DNA of 64,000 bases, taken from Pteria penguin. Taxonomy: Eukaryota > Mollusca > Bivalvia > Pterioida > Pteriidae. Location: positions 53,202,910 to 53,266,909 of the forward strand of contig CM068585.1 in the NCBI GenBank assembly GCA_035048485.1, in the 5' to 3' direction. The notes under the pieces are model-generated. The model was not told where the DNA came from, did no database searches, and was given only the letters and a program-made list of their open reading frames with translations. The position numbers and the translations under genes are program-made. Positions 1 through 12,852 of the stretch are shown in pieces (positions within the stretch are counted from its first letter, which is position 1; every line of letters starts with the position of its first letter).

Positions 1-115
1 AAGAACGTTCACGTTTTTCTTTATCATAAATATGATCCTTTTCTCTTTTGCTAGTTTTCTCTTTAGATTTATCTGATGTTTTGTTAGACTTGAATCCGAA
101 TCTCTCTAAACTCAT
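1..115 (-). pseudogene. N-terminal fragment of a Lys/Glu-rich ORF, possibly hAT-type transposon protein
   Basis: Read leftwards from an ATG at 115, the frame stays open to the window edge and begins MSLERFGFKSNK, followed by a Lys/Ser/Glu-rich stretch ending KEKRERS. A short 'MSL..FGF' start followed by a basic, Lys-rich linker resembles the N-termini of zinc-finger, hAT-derived (ZNF862-like) proteins in invertebrate genomes. Only 38 residues are visible and no zinc ligands or catalytic residues can be seen, so this is a weak family guess. It could equally be a chance frame. The C-terminal exon(s) of ST13 must lie beyond it to the left. Confidence 0.25.
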
Positions 116-217
116 TTTTAACTTTCTTCAAAAGTTTTCATCAAACCGGAAACAACATTTCGTTTTATTAAACGAAACTATACGTGAACTAAGTTCCTGT
201 ATTCCGTATTTCATGCC

Positions 218-303
218 ATGGCCATGGAGTTATTAAAAGCATAAAACCAAATTAGGGACGATGGCCATGGAGTTATTAAAAGCATAAAACCAAATTAGGG
301 ACG
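218..303. repeat. Two-copy tandem repeat of about 43 bp
   Basis: The phrase beginning GGCCATGGAGTTATTAAAAG and ending TTAGGGACGAT occurs twice back to back with essentially no divergence, which indicates a recent local duplication. Confidence 0.8.
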
Positions 304-599
304 ATATCATAATGCCACTTGTGAAATATTTATACGAATTATCGTGCGTTTTGAACGAAAATGTCGTAAAAACTAAATGGCATTGTCACATATCTGAATT
401 CCGGAACCGTGCTGAATTTAGTTTCTCCTACGTGTTTCTGAATGCATTTCAAATGGCCGACTATTTCAACTTTCGACGATTACGTATTACTGGATCATTA
501 CTAGGTTTTAAAAGCGAACTTTATCGTGAAATTCAGGTTCATACACGGACAGTACTGACAGTATGATTTTAAATATCTTTAACATTTATAATTGCATGG

Positions 600-900
600 G
601 CTTCAAAATTCACTTACCCACAGGTAAGTAGCGTTTACTTTTCCAGTTACCCAACATAAATTTTCAGTTACCTTGGGTAACGGGTAATTGAATCCTAGAA
701 CACTGTGTATGGAGACCATGTCAAAAGATCATTGACCTTGGAGTCATTTGAAAGGGCTCCCTAGATGAGTGTGCATGTGATATATGAAAGGTTCAAAAGT
801 TATAGCTAAGGTTAAACTTGTCAGACAGACAAACAGACAGACAGGACATAAGCAATATGAATAAAAATTTTGTATGCCGAATTAAGTAATGCAGCCATGC
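600..900. repeat. Dispersed GACCTTG / CAGACAGACAG repeat
   Basis: The stretch contains 'ATCATTGACCTTGG', 'GTTCAAAAGTTATAGC' and 'CAGACAGACAGGACA' in that order. The same ordered phrases recur near 8,455-8,640, 11,985-12,110 and 43,500-43,660, and in inverted order near 19,980-20,200, so this is an interspersed repeat family. No coding potential is apparent. Confidence 0.75.
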
Positions 901-1344
901 CTGAGAAACTAAACTGAAATTTCATTTGATCTAATGTACCATTTACATGTTTGCTATTGTATCTTGTGGGAAGATAACAAATTTAAGTTTAAAAGATTCT
1001 GACTACATTTTAACAAAAAGACAAATTGAAACAAGGTATAGATATTTGAAATACGACATAATTACCCCCACTTGATGATCAAATATAAAAGGCATTTGTA
1101 ACCCTTGGGTGCCAGAATATGCTGAATCATGCTGACCAACATATTTATAAAAAATGCAAGTTCAAACAGTGCAAGCAAATTGTGGCCTACAACATAATTC
1201 AACGACAGGACCATGATAACAGATGAGGTATGGTAGCTTAACCTTAATTTTATCTTGAATGTATCAGTTGACAAGACAGGGAACCAATGCAACAACTGAC
1301 AAGTTTCTCCTTGTAAAAAAAATTCAATAACTTTGAGTACTTAC

Positions 1345-4300
1345 CTGGGAAACCCCCTGGAAATCCTCCTGTGCTGCTACTCTCCTAAAATAAACGGTCA
1401 GAATTGGCTGAAGTGACATATATATACACAGCATGTACAGGTTAATATATCATTAAAAGATTTCAAAGTAAAAGACCAAGGTCCGGTGCCATAAACTGAG
1501 AATATACTTAAGTCAAATATTTCATTTTAATTAATTCCATTGTCAAACATTCAAATAATTGTATTCTCATGCAGAGTGATTTAATTCTATTATCGATAGA
1601 ATAAAACTAAATAAAATCCAAATCCCAGCTATGGTGAATAGAAGAAGATGAAATTTTGACTTAAGTATATTCTCAGTTTATGGCGCTGGACCCAGGTTAG
1701 AGTTTTACGGAAATAAGTCAAAACAAAAGTGTGACGGATAAACCTACCAACAAAAGGAGAAGTCTGTACTGAATCATTTTAACAGTCACAGGTCATTCAA
1801 TGACAAAGATTTTTCGAGGTCCAAACTTAAACTGCAAACAAAAATAACCTGCTTTTATGGTTTTTTGTTTTTGTTTTTTTTTTGTTTTGTTTTTTATTAA
1901 ATCTTTTCTCTGATGAAGATATTGTTTAGTCAGCAATATACCATTCTTCCTTCAGTGATTGATTGATTATTGTTTTCAGTCAGTCCACGGTTATTTCACA
2001 TATAAGGTGACATCATCTGCCTGATGCACTGCAGAGAAATTTCTACCTTTGCAACAGACCCACCCGAAGCAGTGAGGTATCTCTTACGTGCCACACCTAC
2101 CATGACACGGGACCTTGGTTTTTACCAGGGTAGCAACTGAACCCGGGACCCCTAGGTCACAAGCCGAGCACCTCATCCACTAGGCCACACTGGCTTCTTT
2201 CTTCAGTGGAGGCATGCTTAGTGGTGGCATACCTTAATGGTAACATTCATAACGGTTGGCATACCTTTGGGGTAGCATACCTTAGGGTTGACTGTGTGAG
2301 CTCTACCCATTCCCCAAACGCGAATAAAAAGCAAAAAGGAAAAATATTTTCCCTTTATCTTCACCAAATCGCAACTTTCGCTAATTTGCTAAGCGTTTGT
2401 TCTGTAGGTTTTACTTTTGGTTTCTTTCTCCTGATCTTACTCATCAAAACTCTTACTGGAATTATACAAAGCAAGCTTGAGATTGCGACTTACCCATGGC
2501 TTCCATTTCAATATAAGCATGCCATGGTGGCAAATCAATCTTATCATGTATCAAAATTCATTATTCATGTTTTTTGTTTTTGGATTTAACTTACACTGTT
2601 CAGTCAGTGTGAATCATACCAAGTACATTCATTGTGATACATCAATAATCAAATCTTTCAGATTTTTTTTTTTTTGGTCATTGTTTTTGTAATACTTACT
2701 AATTGATTTTAAATTAACATGCATACTTTTAAAGAATCAAGTTAATGAAAAATATTTGCAAGTAATTCTGTTACATGTACATTCATGTTTGTTTTTCAAA
2801 ATTTTTTGTTCGTCATGAACTTTAAGAATTGTATATACAAATGTGATAAAATGATTTGTGTCAATAATTCTTTTAAATAAAATAAAATTCAAACACATTC
2901 TTTAGTGTATATTTTCTATTGACTCCTAAAGATTCCAAATATGGCTAATGACACATATTTGGCTAAAGAATCTGCACTCTAGTTCGCCAAATGGCTAAAC
3001 GATATTGTATTCTGCCGCTTACCGAGGTTGACAGGCTTGTACACTTACAGATTTAGAACGTTCATACTCTTCTTTTGCTTTTCTCACTCTTTCCTTTCTT
3101 GCTTTTATTTCTTTCTCCTCAGCTTTCCTCTCATATTTCCGTCTGTGTTCCATTAATTTCTTAGCCTACAATGTAGTTGAATTCATTTATAAGCCTTAGG
3201 ATAAAAGTACTAGCCTATTAAAATCAAAATATATCTGGATATAAAGGTGAAAGTTTGAAAGTTCAAATTTTGATAATCCTGAAAACCCCGCTGCTGCTAG
3301 TGCCCCCTCCCTCGCCCTGCTTTATTCAGTTTAGGGTAAACCCCCTGGCAGGGGTTCTGGGCATAATTCCAGGGAGCTCCTGATTTTCAGCAAAATTCTG
3401 AGACTTCACCAAATGTATCCTGGACATTATTTCATTGCTTAAAAACAAAGAAATTCAAAGACTTGAGGTCAATCTCATTTCAATAAAAATTTGTACTTTC
3501 TATCAATCAACCTTATTGTTTTCAAATAAGGAATATAGAAACAGACATCAATGAAATCAGGTTTTAAAACCTTTTTTAATTTCCAACTTATTTCCTGACT
3601 CATCATTTTCTTAAAGCCATTCCCACCACTGTTTATTCTTCATGTCCTATTCAAAATATATGGGGTACTATGATAAAGCAAAATGTAACAAGAACTGTGA
3701 TTGGTTGAAAATCAGTCTCAGTCAGACGCTCTACATACACAACCTCTTAAATCTGGTTGAGAAAAAAATCTGATTGATCCTAAACGATTGCCTAAGTATA
3801 CAAAAAGGTGTAATGTAGGATGAAGAGTTATTTGAAATTCAACATAGATATCCGATAAAAGTGAACACAAAGATATACTACATATGAATGCGGATATGAT
3901 ACAATCACAATCTACATCATGTAGAATGATTTTCAAGTGAAGGCTAGTGACACTATCAAATGCATAGCTACGGAATTATTGAATTGTTAGTTTATTTGAT
4001 ACTTGTTTTATTCCTGAATTTCCTCCACTTCTATGACAATGACATATCTCTGATGTGAGGCTTGGAAATTTAAACCTTGGCAACAGACCAACCCGAAGCA
4101 GTGCCGAAATCTACTGTGACGCAGGACCTCAGATTTTCTTGTCAACGTATCAGCTAAAAGTCAGAACTGACAAGTTGCCTGTGGAAATTTTATCCATAAA
4201 CTCTTAAACACAAATCACGCCCTACAACCATGGATCAATAACAGTTCTCATATGAAAAAAAATATTTTCAGTATTGCTTTTTAATCTGGACTACAATTAA

Positions 4301-7300
4301 ACACCAAACTTATTAATATAGCATTAACAAAATATAAAAATGCCTATGATGAGTTTTAAGAAACACTCTGAAAAATAAATGTATCGTAAAATCAAAATCA
4401 TATCATTTTCTCAGATCTTACGTTTGGAGTGACTTCATGCAGCCATTCATTTGCAGAGTCATCAAAGTCTAGCTTACATGCCATCGTTAGGTCATGATAT
4501 GCATCCTCCCAGTTTCCAAGCATCCTAAAGTAGACACATTGAAATACATGTACAATGTAAAACACCAAAGTACATCAATACTGAACAAACACTTTATAAA
4601 ATCACGTAAAATTATACATATATATATATGATTGATTGATTATCGTTTTACGTCACTCCACGATTATTTCATGTATATGGTGACGGCATCTGCCTGATGC
4701 ATTGCATACAAATTTAGACCTTTGCAATGGACCCACCTGTAGCAGTGAGGGATCTTTTACGTGCCATGCCTACCGTGATACGGGACCTCTGTTTTTACTG
4801 TCTCATCCGAAAGACAGAAAAGCGGTGCGCCCTGGGCGGGAGTCGAACCCACGACCTCTTGATCACGAGCCGAGCACCTTATCCACTAGGCCACACCGGT
4901 TATATATATATAAATAAATGCTTGAACTTTTGACTTGTAATTCAATCATATCTGTCATATATTTTACATAATTTGTTATATATATTCATTCTGTATGCCT
5001 TACCAAGGGCTTACTATAAGGAATTGATTAACGGCTCCTACATTTCAAAATTAAAAAATTTGGTGGTCATGTGTGACTCATTGATGTTGAAAAGTGTCAG
5101 TCCTGAGATTCTGACTGACAAAATTTCATTCAGACAGACATCATTTTGGGAATTGTTTCTCTACATTTCATTTTCCGCACTGACAGAATTTCAAAATCAT
5201 TGAAAATGAATGACATGTTTGAAAACTTTTCAACATCTCTGCTGACTGATTCATTTTTTCCCTGTATGGTAAGCCAACAGTTTAATGATTCTTAATCCAT
5301 AACTATAGAATGCCTTCATTGACTAAATGGAATGTGAATGAACAAACATTGAAATATCATGGTTCCAAAGCTACTTAGTAGCGAGTGTATCTGCAAACAG
5401 GTCCAAAGTTGTACTTTGCACTAGCAATAATATATGACAGTCAAAATTGCACATGAAAGTAATTTAAAAGAAGGCTTACAAATGTCCTTTATACAGAAGT
5501 GACCTTTATGCAGAGGTGACCTTTATAAGCAGATGAGGTGAGGGTTAAGACAAGTTTCACTGCTAAAATTCTAAACTCTTGAAAAAGTTGCGGTCATAAC
5601 TACAAAATATTCCTGTAAGGAAGTTAAAATTTTTCCTGAAGATGAAGGATATTTTAACAGACTCGATTTTTATTGAAACTATGACTGTATTCTGTAGTGC
5701 TAAAGAAAAATACCTCTCCCCACACCAACCATCAAAAAAAACACAATGTTGATTCTTGAAATGATAACATTGATCATGAATTAGTATGACTCGCACCTGT
5801 AATTCTTTGTATCATCAAGTACTATTGTGTTAGTGTAATCAGGGTCCAGTGCCATAAACTGAGAATATACTTAAGTCAAAAATTTCAATTTAATTTATTA
5901 CATTATCAAACGTTCAAATAAATTTTAAATCAGAATGGTTAAATTCTATTTATCAGTAGAATAAAACTAAATAAAATCCAAATCCCAGTTATTAATTCAT
6001 TGAAAAAAAGAAGAATATGAATTTTTGACTTAAGTATATTCTCAGTTTATGGCGCCGGACCCAGGAATTGACTTGTAAAAGACGACACCTATTCCACTTA
6101 AAGGCCGAGCTTGACCTACATGAAAATCCGGTGGTAGTGCAATTAAGCGTATTTGGAGTTGGGCGGTCCTTGCCGCTGTAGCAGAGATAAAAATAACACA
6201 CAGCGTGTTTCGGCCGAGTACAAACACGTGCTTCACACATAGGTTACTTAACAAAGTGAAGGCTAAATACACATCACAGAAAACAATAAATATTAATTAC
6301 ACCTCGTACTTGAAAATACCTAAGTTTAGTTTTATGCTATAACAATCATTCGAATATTTTCAAAATAAGTTATATAGAAATGTTATAGACCTCCCCCCCC
6401 CCTCCATCTGATAGAAAACTGGCAATTGCATCCTTTATTAATTAGCAAAATTGGCATGTGTCAGTATACAGTATTTTTATGATAGGTATTAAATATGGAA
6501 GGAAAACAGAAATTAAATTTTAATGTTACGGAGTTGAAATTAAAAGCTATGAAGACTTACACCTCCTTGACCCACCACAACACACTGGAATTGGCGGGAG
6601 ATCGTACGCGCTATTCCAGGGAGTGGACAAAGTGACTCAGACGGACTTTGGTGGAAATACTATTATATGTGATGGAGACGAACATAATGCCGAAGAGACA
6701 TTTGTAATATCGCAAGACCCAAACAGTGAAGAGTGTCCGCTTTGTTTATGCAGACATTGTATAACGGACGAAAGTAATACTCATGCAGTTGTGGTGGGAA
6801 TCTGAACCCAGTGTAACTTATCAACGGAACTCTAAGATAAGAAAAGACAAATAAATAAGGTTTTGGACAATGTTATTGCATCGCGGTGTGTGGAACGATC
6901 AAAGATGCATCGACAGAAAATCTAGAGCACTAGAACACAGACGCGAAATGCCTTCGTGTGTAGTGAATTTGTTGCGGTCATGGCTTCCCATCCAAAGGAT
7001 AAACCGTACATGGGACATTTGTGGGAATAAAACTTACTCATGATGCAGTCTAATTAAAACCAAAAAAGTATAAGTACAAACAATTTTGATTTTCCGTTTT
7101 TATACCATCCAACATCGGAATGCACAAATTGTCGTTATGCCGACAATAGAATAAATACATAGCAAACAATGTTTAAACGTATTATGTGTTCTATATATTT
7201 GTGGATGTACTTGGATAATCAGAGACAGACCAGTAAGTCAACTTATTATTCTATATAATTATAGATCTTTTGTTATTACTCTGACGAGGCACTCCTGCTA

Positions 7301-10300
7301 TCACAGTTGGCGCTAAATTTCTTATCAGACCGTCAACATGTGCTGCTACTCACACTACATCCGGTGTAAACAAAAACACACGAAAACACGCCCACTAACA
7401 AACAAAATTGAATTTGAAATTAGATAATGAGGTCTGCTTCAGAACTTTGACGAATAAATATATAATTATGGGAAAGTTTCATTACAATATTAGTTGATAC
7501 GCACTTGTATATTACGGAGAGGAATAAGCACAACAATTTTCGTGAGTTAAATCGATGTAATTGTTGATAATTTTACAAATTTATTGCTGCAATCTGAACG
7601 TGTCTCGAAAAATCAAATCTACCACCATTTTCTTGATTGGCCGCTATTTATACTCCGATATCGGCCTTTAAATATATATTCCACCAATATAACTACATAA
7701 TATACAGCAGCAGTTTATTTCAATAATGTAAGTGTGGTCTATGTATCACCTGCAGTGTAGCAAAGAAGTACTGTAGTTTTCAAACTTTATTACCTAGATG
7801 GACAAGATCATCAGACAAAGTGAGGTGATTCCTATTTACCCCATTAATATGCTGGGTGGGGGAATAATAAACAAGTACATGGCCACACTTACTGATTAGC
7901 TCTCCCTCTCCATTTGTATGGCTGGGCAGAATCTGGATTCAAACTTATGGCTTTCGTACAATCATGAATTGCTTTCTTTGGTTTCTTGATTTTTATATAA
8001 ACACTGAAAAGCCAAAATAAGACTCAATTATCTGTTTTATCATTAGCATCAACATAATCTATTAAAAGAGAATTAAGGAAATTATACGACACTTCAGAAT
8101 GATAAAAAAGTTCAGTAAAATATGACCAGAGCAATCCTCATTGACATGTTATGTAATATGAGTCACTAAGTTGCAATTTTGAAACCAATTTCAACTATGT
8201 ATTGTGACTTTGACCTTTGACATATCTTCTCTAAATATCTAACCATCATTTTGAGACTATGAACCCTGTCCTAAGCGCTGATGGCTGAAACCTTATTCCA
8301 GGGAGTCATATAATATACAATTTTGGTAAAAAGTTTCATGATTTTTCTAAATATACATTGGGTTTCCTTAAATATCAGCAGGAGGAAAGAAGAAAACAAG
8401 CTGTGTTTGTGAAACACTAATGCCCTCGGTGACACCAGTCCAAAAAGTTTTTTTTTTGCGTGAAGATCATTGTCAAGGTCAAAAGGTCATCGACCTTGAT
8501 GAAAGGGCTTCATTAGGTGAATATGCATGTGAAATATTTAGTCTCTATCCCTCACGGTTCAAAAGTTATAGCCAAGATTAAAGTTGACAACAAACAGACA
8601 GACAGGACAAAAACGATTTGCCCCTGATCTGTCAATCCGGGGGCATGAAAAATCAAAGATATTAATTACACAAGACTGTCTAAGCCCTGGTCTACAGCTA
8701 GCACCCTACCCTAGAATTCATAATTTTGGCAGAGAGCTTCCTGTTCATTTTAAGCATGTCTCAAGTTTCAAAACTCAGAGTAGATGCACAATGATGATTT
8801 GCTCAGCAAGTGCTACTTACCTTGCCCTTTTTGCGTAGAGTAGTGCAGAATGTGGGTTTGTTTTTACAGCCTCTGTGAATAGGTTGATTGCCTCCTCAAA
8901 ATTACCTGAAAATAATATAAAACTACTCTATAAGAGTGTTCTCTTGTTTTAGCAGCTCATGTTACTACCAATTACAAACCTGGAACACTTGGGGTTAGAA
9001 CATTTTTACATACATACTCTTTATTGAGTGCTGATATTCTTTTTTAGAGTATTAGCACTAAAGTGAGATTCATAGCTATAGGTTGAGTTATTCAGAATAC
9101 ACAGCTACTATAGCATTTAGGTTTGGCTGTTTTACCACCAGCCATGAACTTTACGCACCCTCAGACACGGCTGACATTGCCTCGTTACGTTTCTCATTTG
9201 CAGAATCCATCATTTCCTCTGTGACTTCCATATCCTCATTACCATCCTCTGGGAAATCTGTATCATTATCCTCTATCACCCCAGTGTTATCCAACTCTGA
9301 AACATTTAAACAAACAATACTTACATACTATCCAATTCTAAATAATTAAAAAAAAAAACAAAAAAAAATCAGTAGTGCTGATGGATACTCCCACTCCATC
9401 AAACCAATGAATATTGACCTTTCAGAAATTACCTTGACTGTTTAAAAAAGATCTTGGGTGTTCAAAACTTCATATCCCAATTGACAATTAACATTTGTAT
9501 GAATTATGATCATTACCTATTGGTAATTCACTAATTTCAAAATAGAAACCCTTTTGGTATTTAAAGTTAATTTTACTGACTCGAGTGACCTTGCCCTTTC
9601 AAAAATGATCTCGGGTGACCTTTGCATGAAAACTCACATCCCCAAGAGCCAAATAAAAATTTGTGTAAAGTATAATTAATGCCTACTGAAAAAGTCATGT
9701 ATTTCTCTTTAATAATATTGGACGAACCAGGTTTGAATCAAACAACAAGTTTGGATTTTCATGAAGACAATCAAACATCTTTACCTTCTCTTTTTGTCCT
9801 ATGGATGTGGCCGTATGACCCGAGGCCACCGTGACGAGATAAAAGTTGGCACGTCAAAAATCCCTCACTGTTTTGAGTGTGGGTACATAACATGGGACAA
9901 AATCATGAAGCAATGCACCAGGCAGGTGCTACCACCATATAAGGGCAAAATCTGGGTGTGGTGTAAAACAACAACAAACAAATATATTTGTTCTATATCT
10001 TGTTCTATTCTTTTAAAGGTACAAATAACCGTGTAACCAACTATTCTTATCTCCAAATCAGCTACAACCCAAATGACCTTTCATCTTTGTATATGATCTT
10101 TACGACCAGTAACTTTACCTATGTCACTCTCCTCACTTTCAGGTTCGGGTTCTGGTTCGGGTTCTGGCTCAGGTTCAGGTTCAGGTTCTGGCTTACTCTC
10201 AGCTTGTGGTGGTGTTTCACTTTTCTCTGGCTGATGAAAATAAAATCCGATCACAGAAAATTCAACCAAAAAGAGAAGAAATCTTCATAAATATATGGAA

Positions 10301-12242
10301 ACGTTAGGTTATTAAATAGAAATGCCTGGGATTTCACAAAGACATTTTTATGTTTTCTGGGTCTAAATTTACCTTTGACTTATCCTCAGAGGCTGGTGGG
10401 ATGGAGGCACCCATGCTGAAACAAACAAATAAATAATTCAATACACAATAAACATATCTGTACCAGTATGTGTGTAAACAAACAATATTTATCAACGTTA
10501 TGCTCAGTGACTGTGGAAGTGTTCCACCAACGAGTGGATCATGTTAGATGAGCATGTGTAGTTATTATTAGGGTCAATTATATATGATTGGCTAGTGAAG
10601 TCTTGCATGAAATGAAGAACTTTATAGCTTGTATGAGTTATGCTTAAAGCCAATCACACCTTTGTTACAGAGCAGGTAAGATTTCATTTCTGAATTATCA
10701 TTACATTTTTTTCCTCTATGTGGATTTTATATTAATGTGTTTTTAGCAAACTCTTCTCATGTGGCAAAAAGCAAGACTGCCTAATCCTGATATTTGTATT
10801 ACTGAAAATTATGAGTTCTATTCGTCTTGCTCTGTTTTAACGTTTCGGCCGATGGCCTTTTTCATGAAAACATGAACTTGAGAATGTCTAAAAAAATTTC
10901 TTTATAGAATTTATTTACAAAGAGTCAAGATGTGGGAGATTTTTAAATTCATGTTTTCTTGAAAAAGACCGAAACGTCGAAACAGAGCAACACAAACAGG
11001 GTTTATTGCATTCCCTTTGGAATATTTTGACTGATTATAAAATTATGAGAACAAGTCAAGCAAGCGCTGAGCAATGTCAAGTCCACATTCGGTACACCTA
11101 GATTAAATAAGGGTACACTGTATATATCAGTGCGTTCTTTATCCCTGTCCCAGCTCTGGTGGTGCTGTATGGATGGTTGATTGACAGAATGAATAAGAAT
11201 GAGAGATAACTCTTCTGGTGGTGCTGAATGGATGGTTGATTAAGAGAATGAATAAGAAAGAGAGATAACTCTTACTAAATTTAAATAATTAGGAGATCAC
11301 TGGAAATTCCACAAGGAATTACAGAGCAATGTATTATCCAAATTTCATGTGATGACTTAAAGGATTATTTTACAAAACGTTTATATGTATAATGTTCAGC
11401 ATAATAATGATGCTTGCAAAATTTAATGCATGAAACATGCAGGACGCACAGCATCATGAATCACCGTTTTTTAACGAATTAGAACATAAACACAACACAC
11501 ATTATACATAAAGGATGTGACGGAGTATTATATTTCAAGAAACATATGTTTCTAGCCAACACAATTAAATCAAGTAGGACAGGTGAACATATAGACAGAT
11601 ATTTAAACAATACACAAACACAAAAATCTCAATCAATGAGAGAATAAGGGCTGTTCTGGCCTCAAAGTAAATATTGAAGTTTTAAATGAAAACGTTAGTC
11701 ACTGGGAATGTGTATATGAAATGTGAACACCCTATTCTTGGGAATTAAGTATTCATAAACATAGATATATTTAGAATTCAACCAATAAAACTGTCCATAG
11801 ATTATATTGCTGTAAAAATACTGAAACATCCCGAAATGAACAATTCCTTCCCTTCATTAACGACAGAGACATATAAACACCAAAACAAATACAACTTTAA
11901 ACAAGATGTATTTATGAAATAAGAATGCCCACATCGGCTACAAAGTGCAAATAAAGCAAATTTTTGAAATGTAGATCGAAAGTAACAGTCAAGGTCACAA
12001 CGTCAAAAAATTATTGTACTGACGAAAATGAAAGCCCTACCTCTTACTATTTAAAAAGTTATATCCAATTTTAAAGTTTTTTGCACAGACAAACAGACGG
12101 ACAATCAGAAAGACGGCCAAAAATACCTTTCAATCCATTCTCGGAAGAACTTCAGCTCAGCTTGATGTAAAATATTTGGATCTTTCTTACACAACTTGAC
12201 AAACTCCTTGAGAAGACTCATCTGTGCCATGATATCAGCCAT
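1345..12242 (-). CDS. ST13: Hsc70-interacting protein (Hip/ST13), nine exons, 3' end off window
   Basis: Hip is a cytosolic co-chaperone that binds the Hsp70/Hsc70 ATPase domain through TPRs and stabilises the ADP state. Exons in coding order: 12242-12127, 10415-10373, 10230-10119, 9296-9159, 8905-8821, 8003-7893, 4524-4422, 3165-3049, 1384-1345. All have AG/GT borders and continuous phase (865 coding bases, about 288 residues). Visible parts: N-terminal dimerisation segment ([13 protein letters not shown], residues 11-23); an acidic linker with a Glu-Pro run (about 65-80); [14 protein letters not shown] before three TPRs (about 120-222, including [14 protein letters not shown]); a charged helix ([15 protein letters not shown]); and the first Gly-Phe-Pro residues (GGFPGGFPG). 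Human Hip has 369 residues, so about 80, including the STI1/DP domain, lie off the left edge. The exon 9159 donor is GTGCGT; the other donors begin GTA. A possible acceptor (ATATTTCAG) just 5' of the ATG suggests a spliced 5' UTR. Confidence 0.97.
1480..1693. mobile_element. MITE family A, copy 1 (ST13 intron)
   Basis: A 214-bp element with long terminal inverted repeats. The left end begins GGTCCGGTGCCATAAACTGA and the right end finishes with its complement, TCAGTTTATGGCGCTGGACC. Two further copies occur at 5842-6062 and 28792-29012 with the same internal sequence. It is too short to encode a transposase. Confidence 0.9.
1956..2194 (-). mobile_element. tRNA-derived SINE, reverse orientation
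   Basis: On the minus strand the element starts with a tRNA-like head (GTGTGGCCTAGTGGATGAGG, an A box), then a degraded B box, a body containing 'GGTCCCGTGTCATGGTAGG' and a tail of TGATT-type repeats. Sister copies lie at 4629-4900, 12853-13097, 29556-29975 (plus) and 44400-44612. Confidence 0.85.
4055..4140 (-). mobile_element. SINE fragment
   Basis: This is the body segment of the tRNA-derived SINE only ('CTTGGCAACAGACCAACCCG' and 'CGCAGGACCTCAGATTTT'). The head and tail are missing. Confidence 0.6.
4629..4900 (-). mobile_element. tRNA-derived SINE, full length, reverse orientation
   Basis: This is the best preserved SINE copy. The minus strand reads CCGGTGTGGCCTAGTGGATA (A box), then GTGGGTTCGACTCCCGC (B box matching GGTTCGANTCC), an approximately 180-bp body, and a tail of (GATT)n. 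It is flanked by (TA)n. It makes two spurious open frames of 68-71 codons on the plus strand. Confidence 0.92.
5842..6062. mobile_element. MITE family A, copy 2 (ST13 intron)
   Basis: Same terminal inverted repeats as the copy at 1480 (GGGTCCAGTGCCATAAACTG at the left, TTTATGGCGCCGGACCC at the right) and the same AT-rich core with AAATAAAATCCAAATCCCAG. Confidence 0.9.
6540..7060 (+). other. Decayed coding-like stretch in an ST13 intron
   Basis: A 60-codon frame (6623-6805) is Cys/Glu/Asp-rich and ends with [13 protein letters not shown]. About 100 bp further on, other frames keep coding-like composition (for example [14 protein letters not shown] near 6,950). It looks like a fragment of a transposon or retro-copied gene interrupted by stops. 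I do not recognise the family with confidence. It is on the opposite strand to ST13 and matches no Hip segment. Confidence 0.3.
8440..8640. repeat. Dispersed GACCTTG / CAGACAGACAG repeat, second copy
   Basis: Carries CATCGACCTTGATGAAAGGG, GTGAAATATTTAGTCTCTAT, GGTTCAAAAGTTATAGCCAA and CAGACAGACAGGAC in the order seen at 700-850. It lies in an ST13 intron. Confidence 0.8.
9790..9985 (+). mobile_element. SINE body fragment (second SINE family)
   Basis: Contains GGCACGTCAAAAATCCCTCACTG, CATGAAGCAATGCACCAG and GTGCTACCACCATATAAG. Related wording occurs at 30165-30280, where a tRNA-like head is present. Here the head is absent. Confidence 0.55.
10826..10990. repeat. Imperfect inverted repeat, about 45-bp arms
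   Basis: The left arm TTGCTCTGTTTTAACGTTTC...TTTTTCATGAAAACATGAA is matched in reverse complement by TTCATGTTTTCTTGAAAAAG...GAAACGTCGAAACAGAGCAA. It is probably a fold-back or MITE remnant. An isolated related phrase (GGTCGAAACGTTTTGA) occurs at 27,197. Confidence 0.65.
11153..11272. repeat. Two-copy tandem repeat of about 60 bp
   Basis: CTGGTGGTGCTGTATGGATG...GAGAGATAACTCTT is followed directly by a near copy (CTGGTGGTGCTGAATGGATG...GAGAGATAACTCTT). It lies in the ST13 first coding intron. Confidence 0.85.
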
Positions 12243-12852
12243 TCTGATGGACTGTCAGCTGAAATATTTACTGAAATACAGTCTCAAACTTTTACAAAAT
12301 GTACATTTATTCAGGGTTTTCAATAAGAATTATTTGAGGAGGCGATTTAGAAATTTGAGGCTTATCATTCTGTGTGCCATGTGCACCAATGTGAGTAGTA
12401 AATTCCAGATCAGAGGAGATTTGAAATGGTGATTTCTGTCATTTTGTCACAAAAATATAGACTGAATTTCTTTAAAATCATTTTCGAAAACATAAATGGG
12501 AGGTACCATCCATTAGGCAGCGCTTGTGTACTATCAGTTAATAACATCGATTAAAGTTAGCAACCTTATGACGTCATCATAACATACCATTGTAACAATT
12601 ATTCTTTACAACATATTTGCAGGAATATTTTTATTTCCACCCTAAATATTAGGACCCCAGTTAATGGCAGTATCTTCCATTGCTTACAAAACAATAAATG
12701 CCGAGATAAAATTTATTGCTAAAGTGTTAATTTAGGTGCAAAACTATGAAAACCCTCTCCAAACAACGGCCTTAACATTAGTAATATTATGAAAAAAATC
12801 TCGTTTGACCTCAACTGTGGCTGACCACTAGAAGTTACTCATTGTAAGCTAT

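Noticed and set aside
4702..4933. Two plus-strand ORFs of 68-71 codons
   Set aside because: Antisense translation of the tRNA-derived SINE.
12246..12393. Basic plus-strand frame ending at a consensus donor, as XPNPEP3 exon 1
   Set aside because: It ends in phase 0 whereas exon 2 needs phase 1; it also overlaps the likely ST13 5' UTR.
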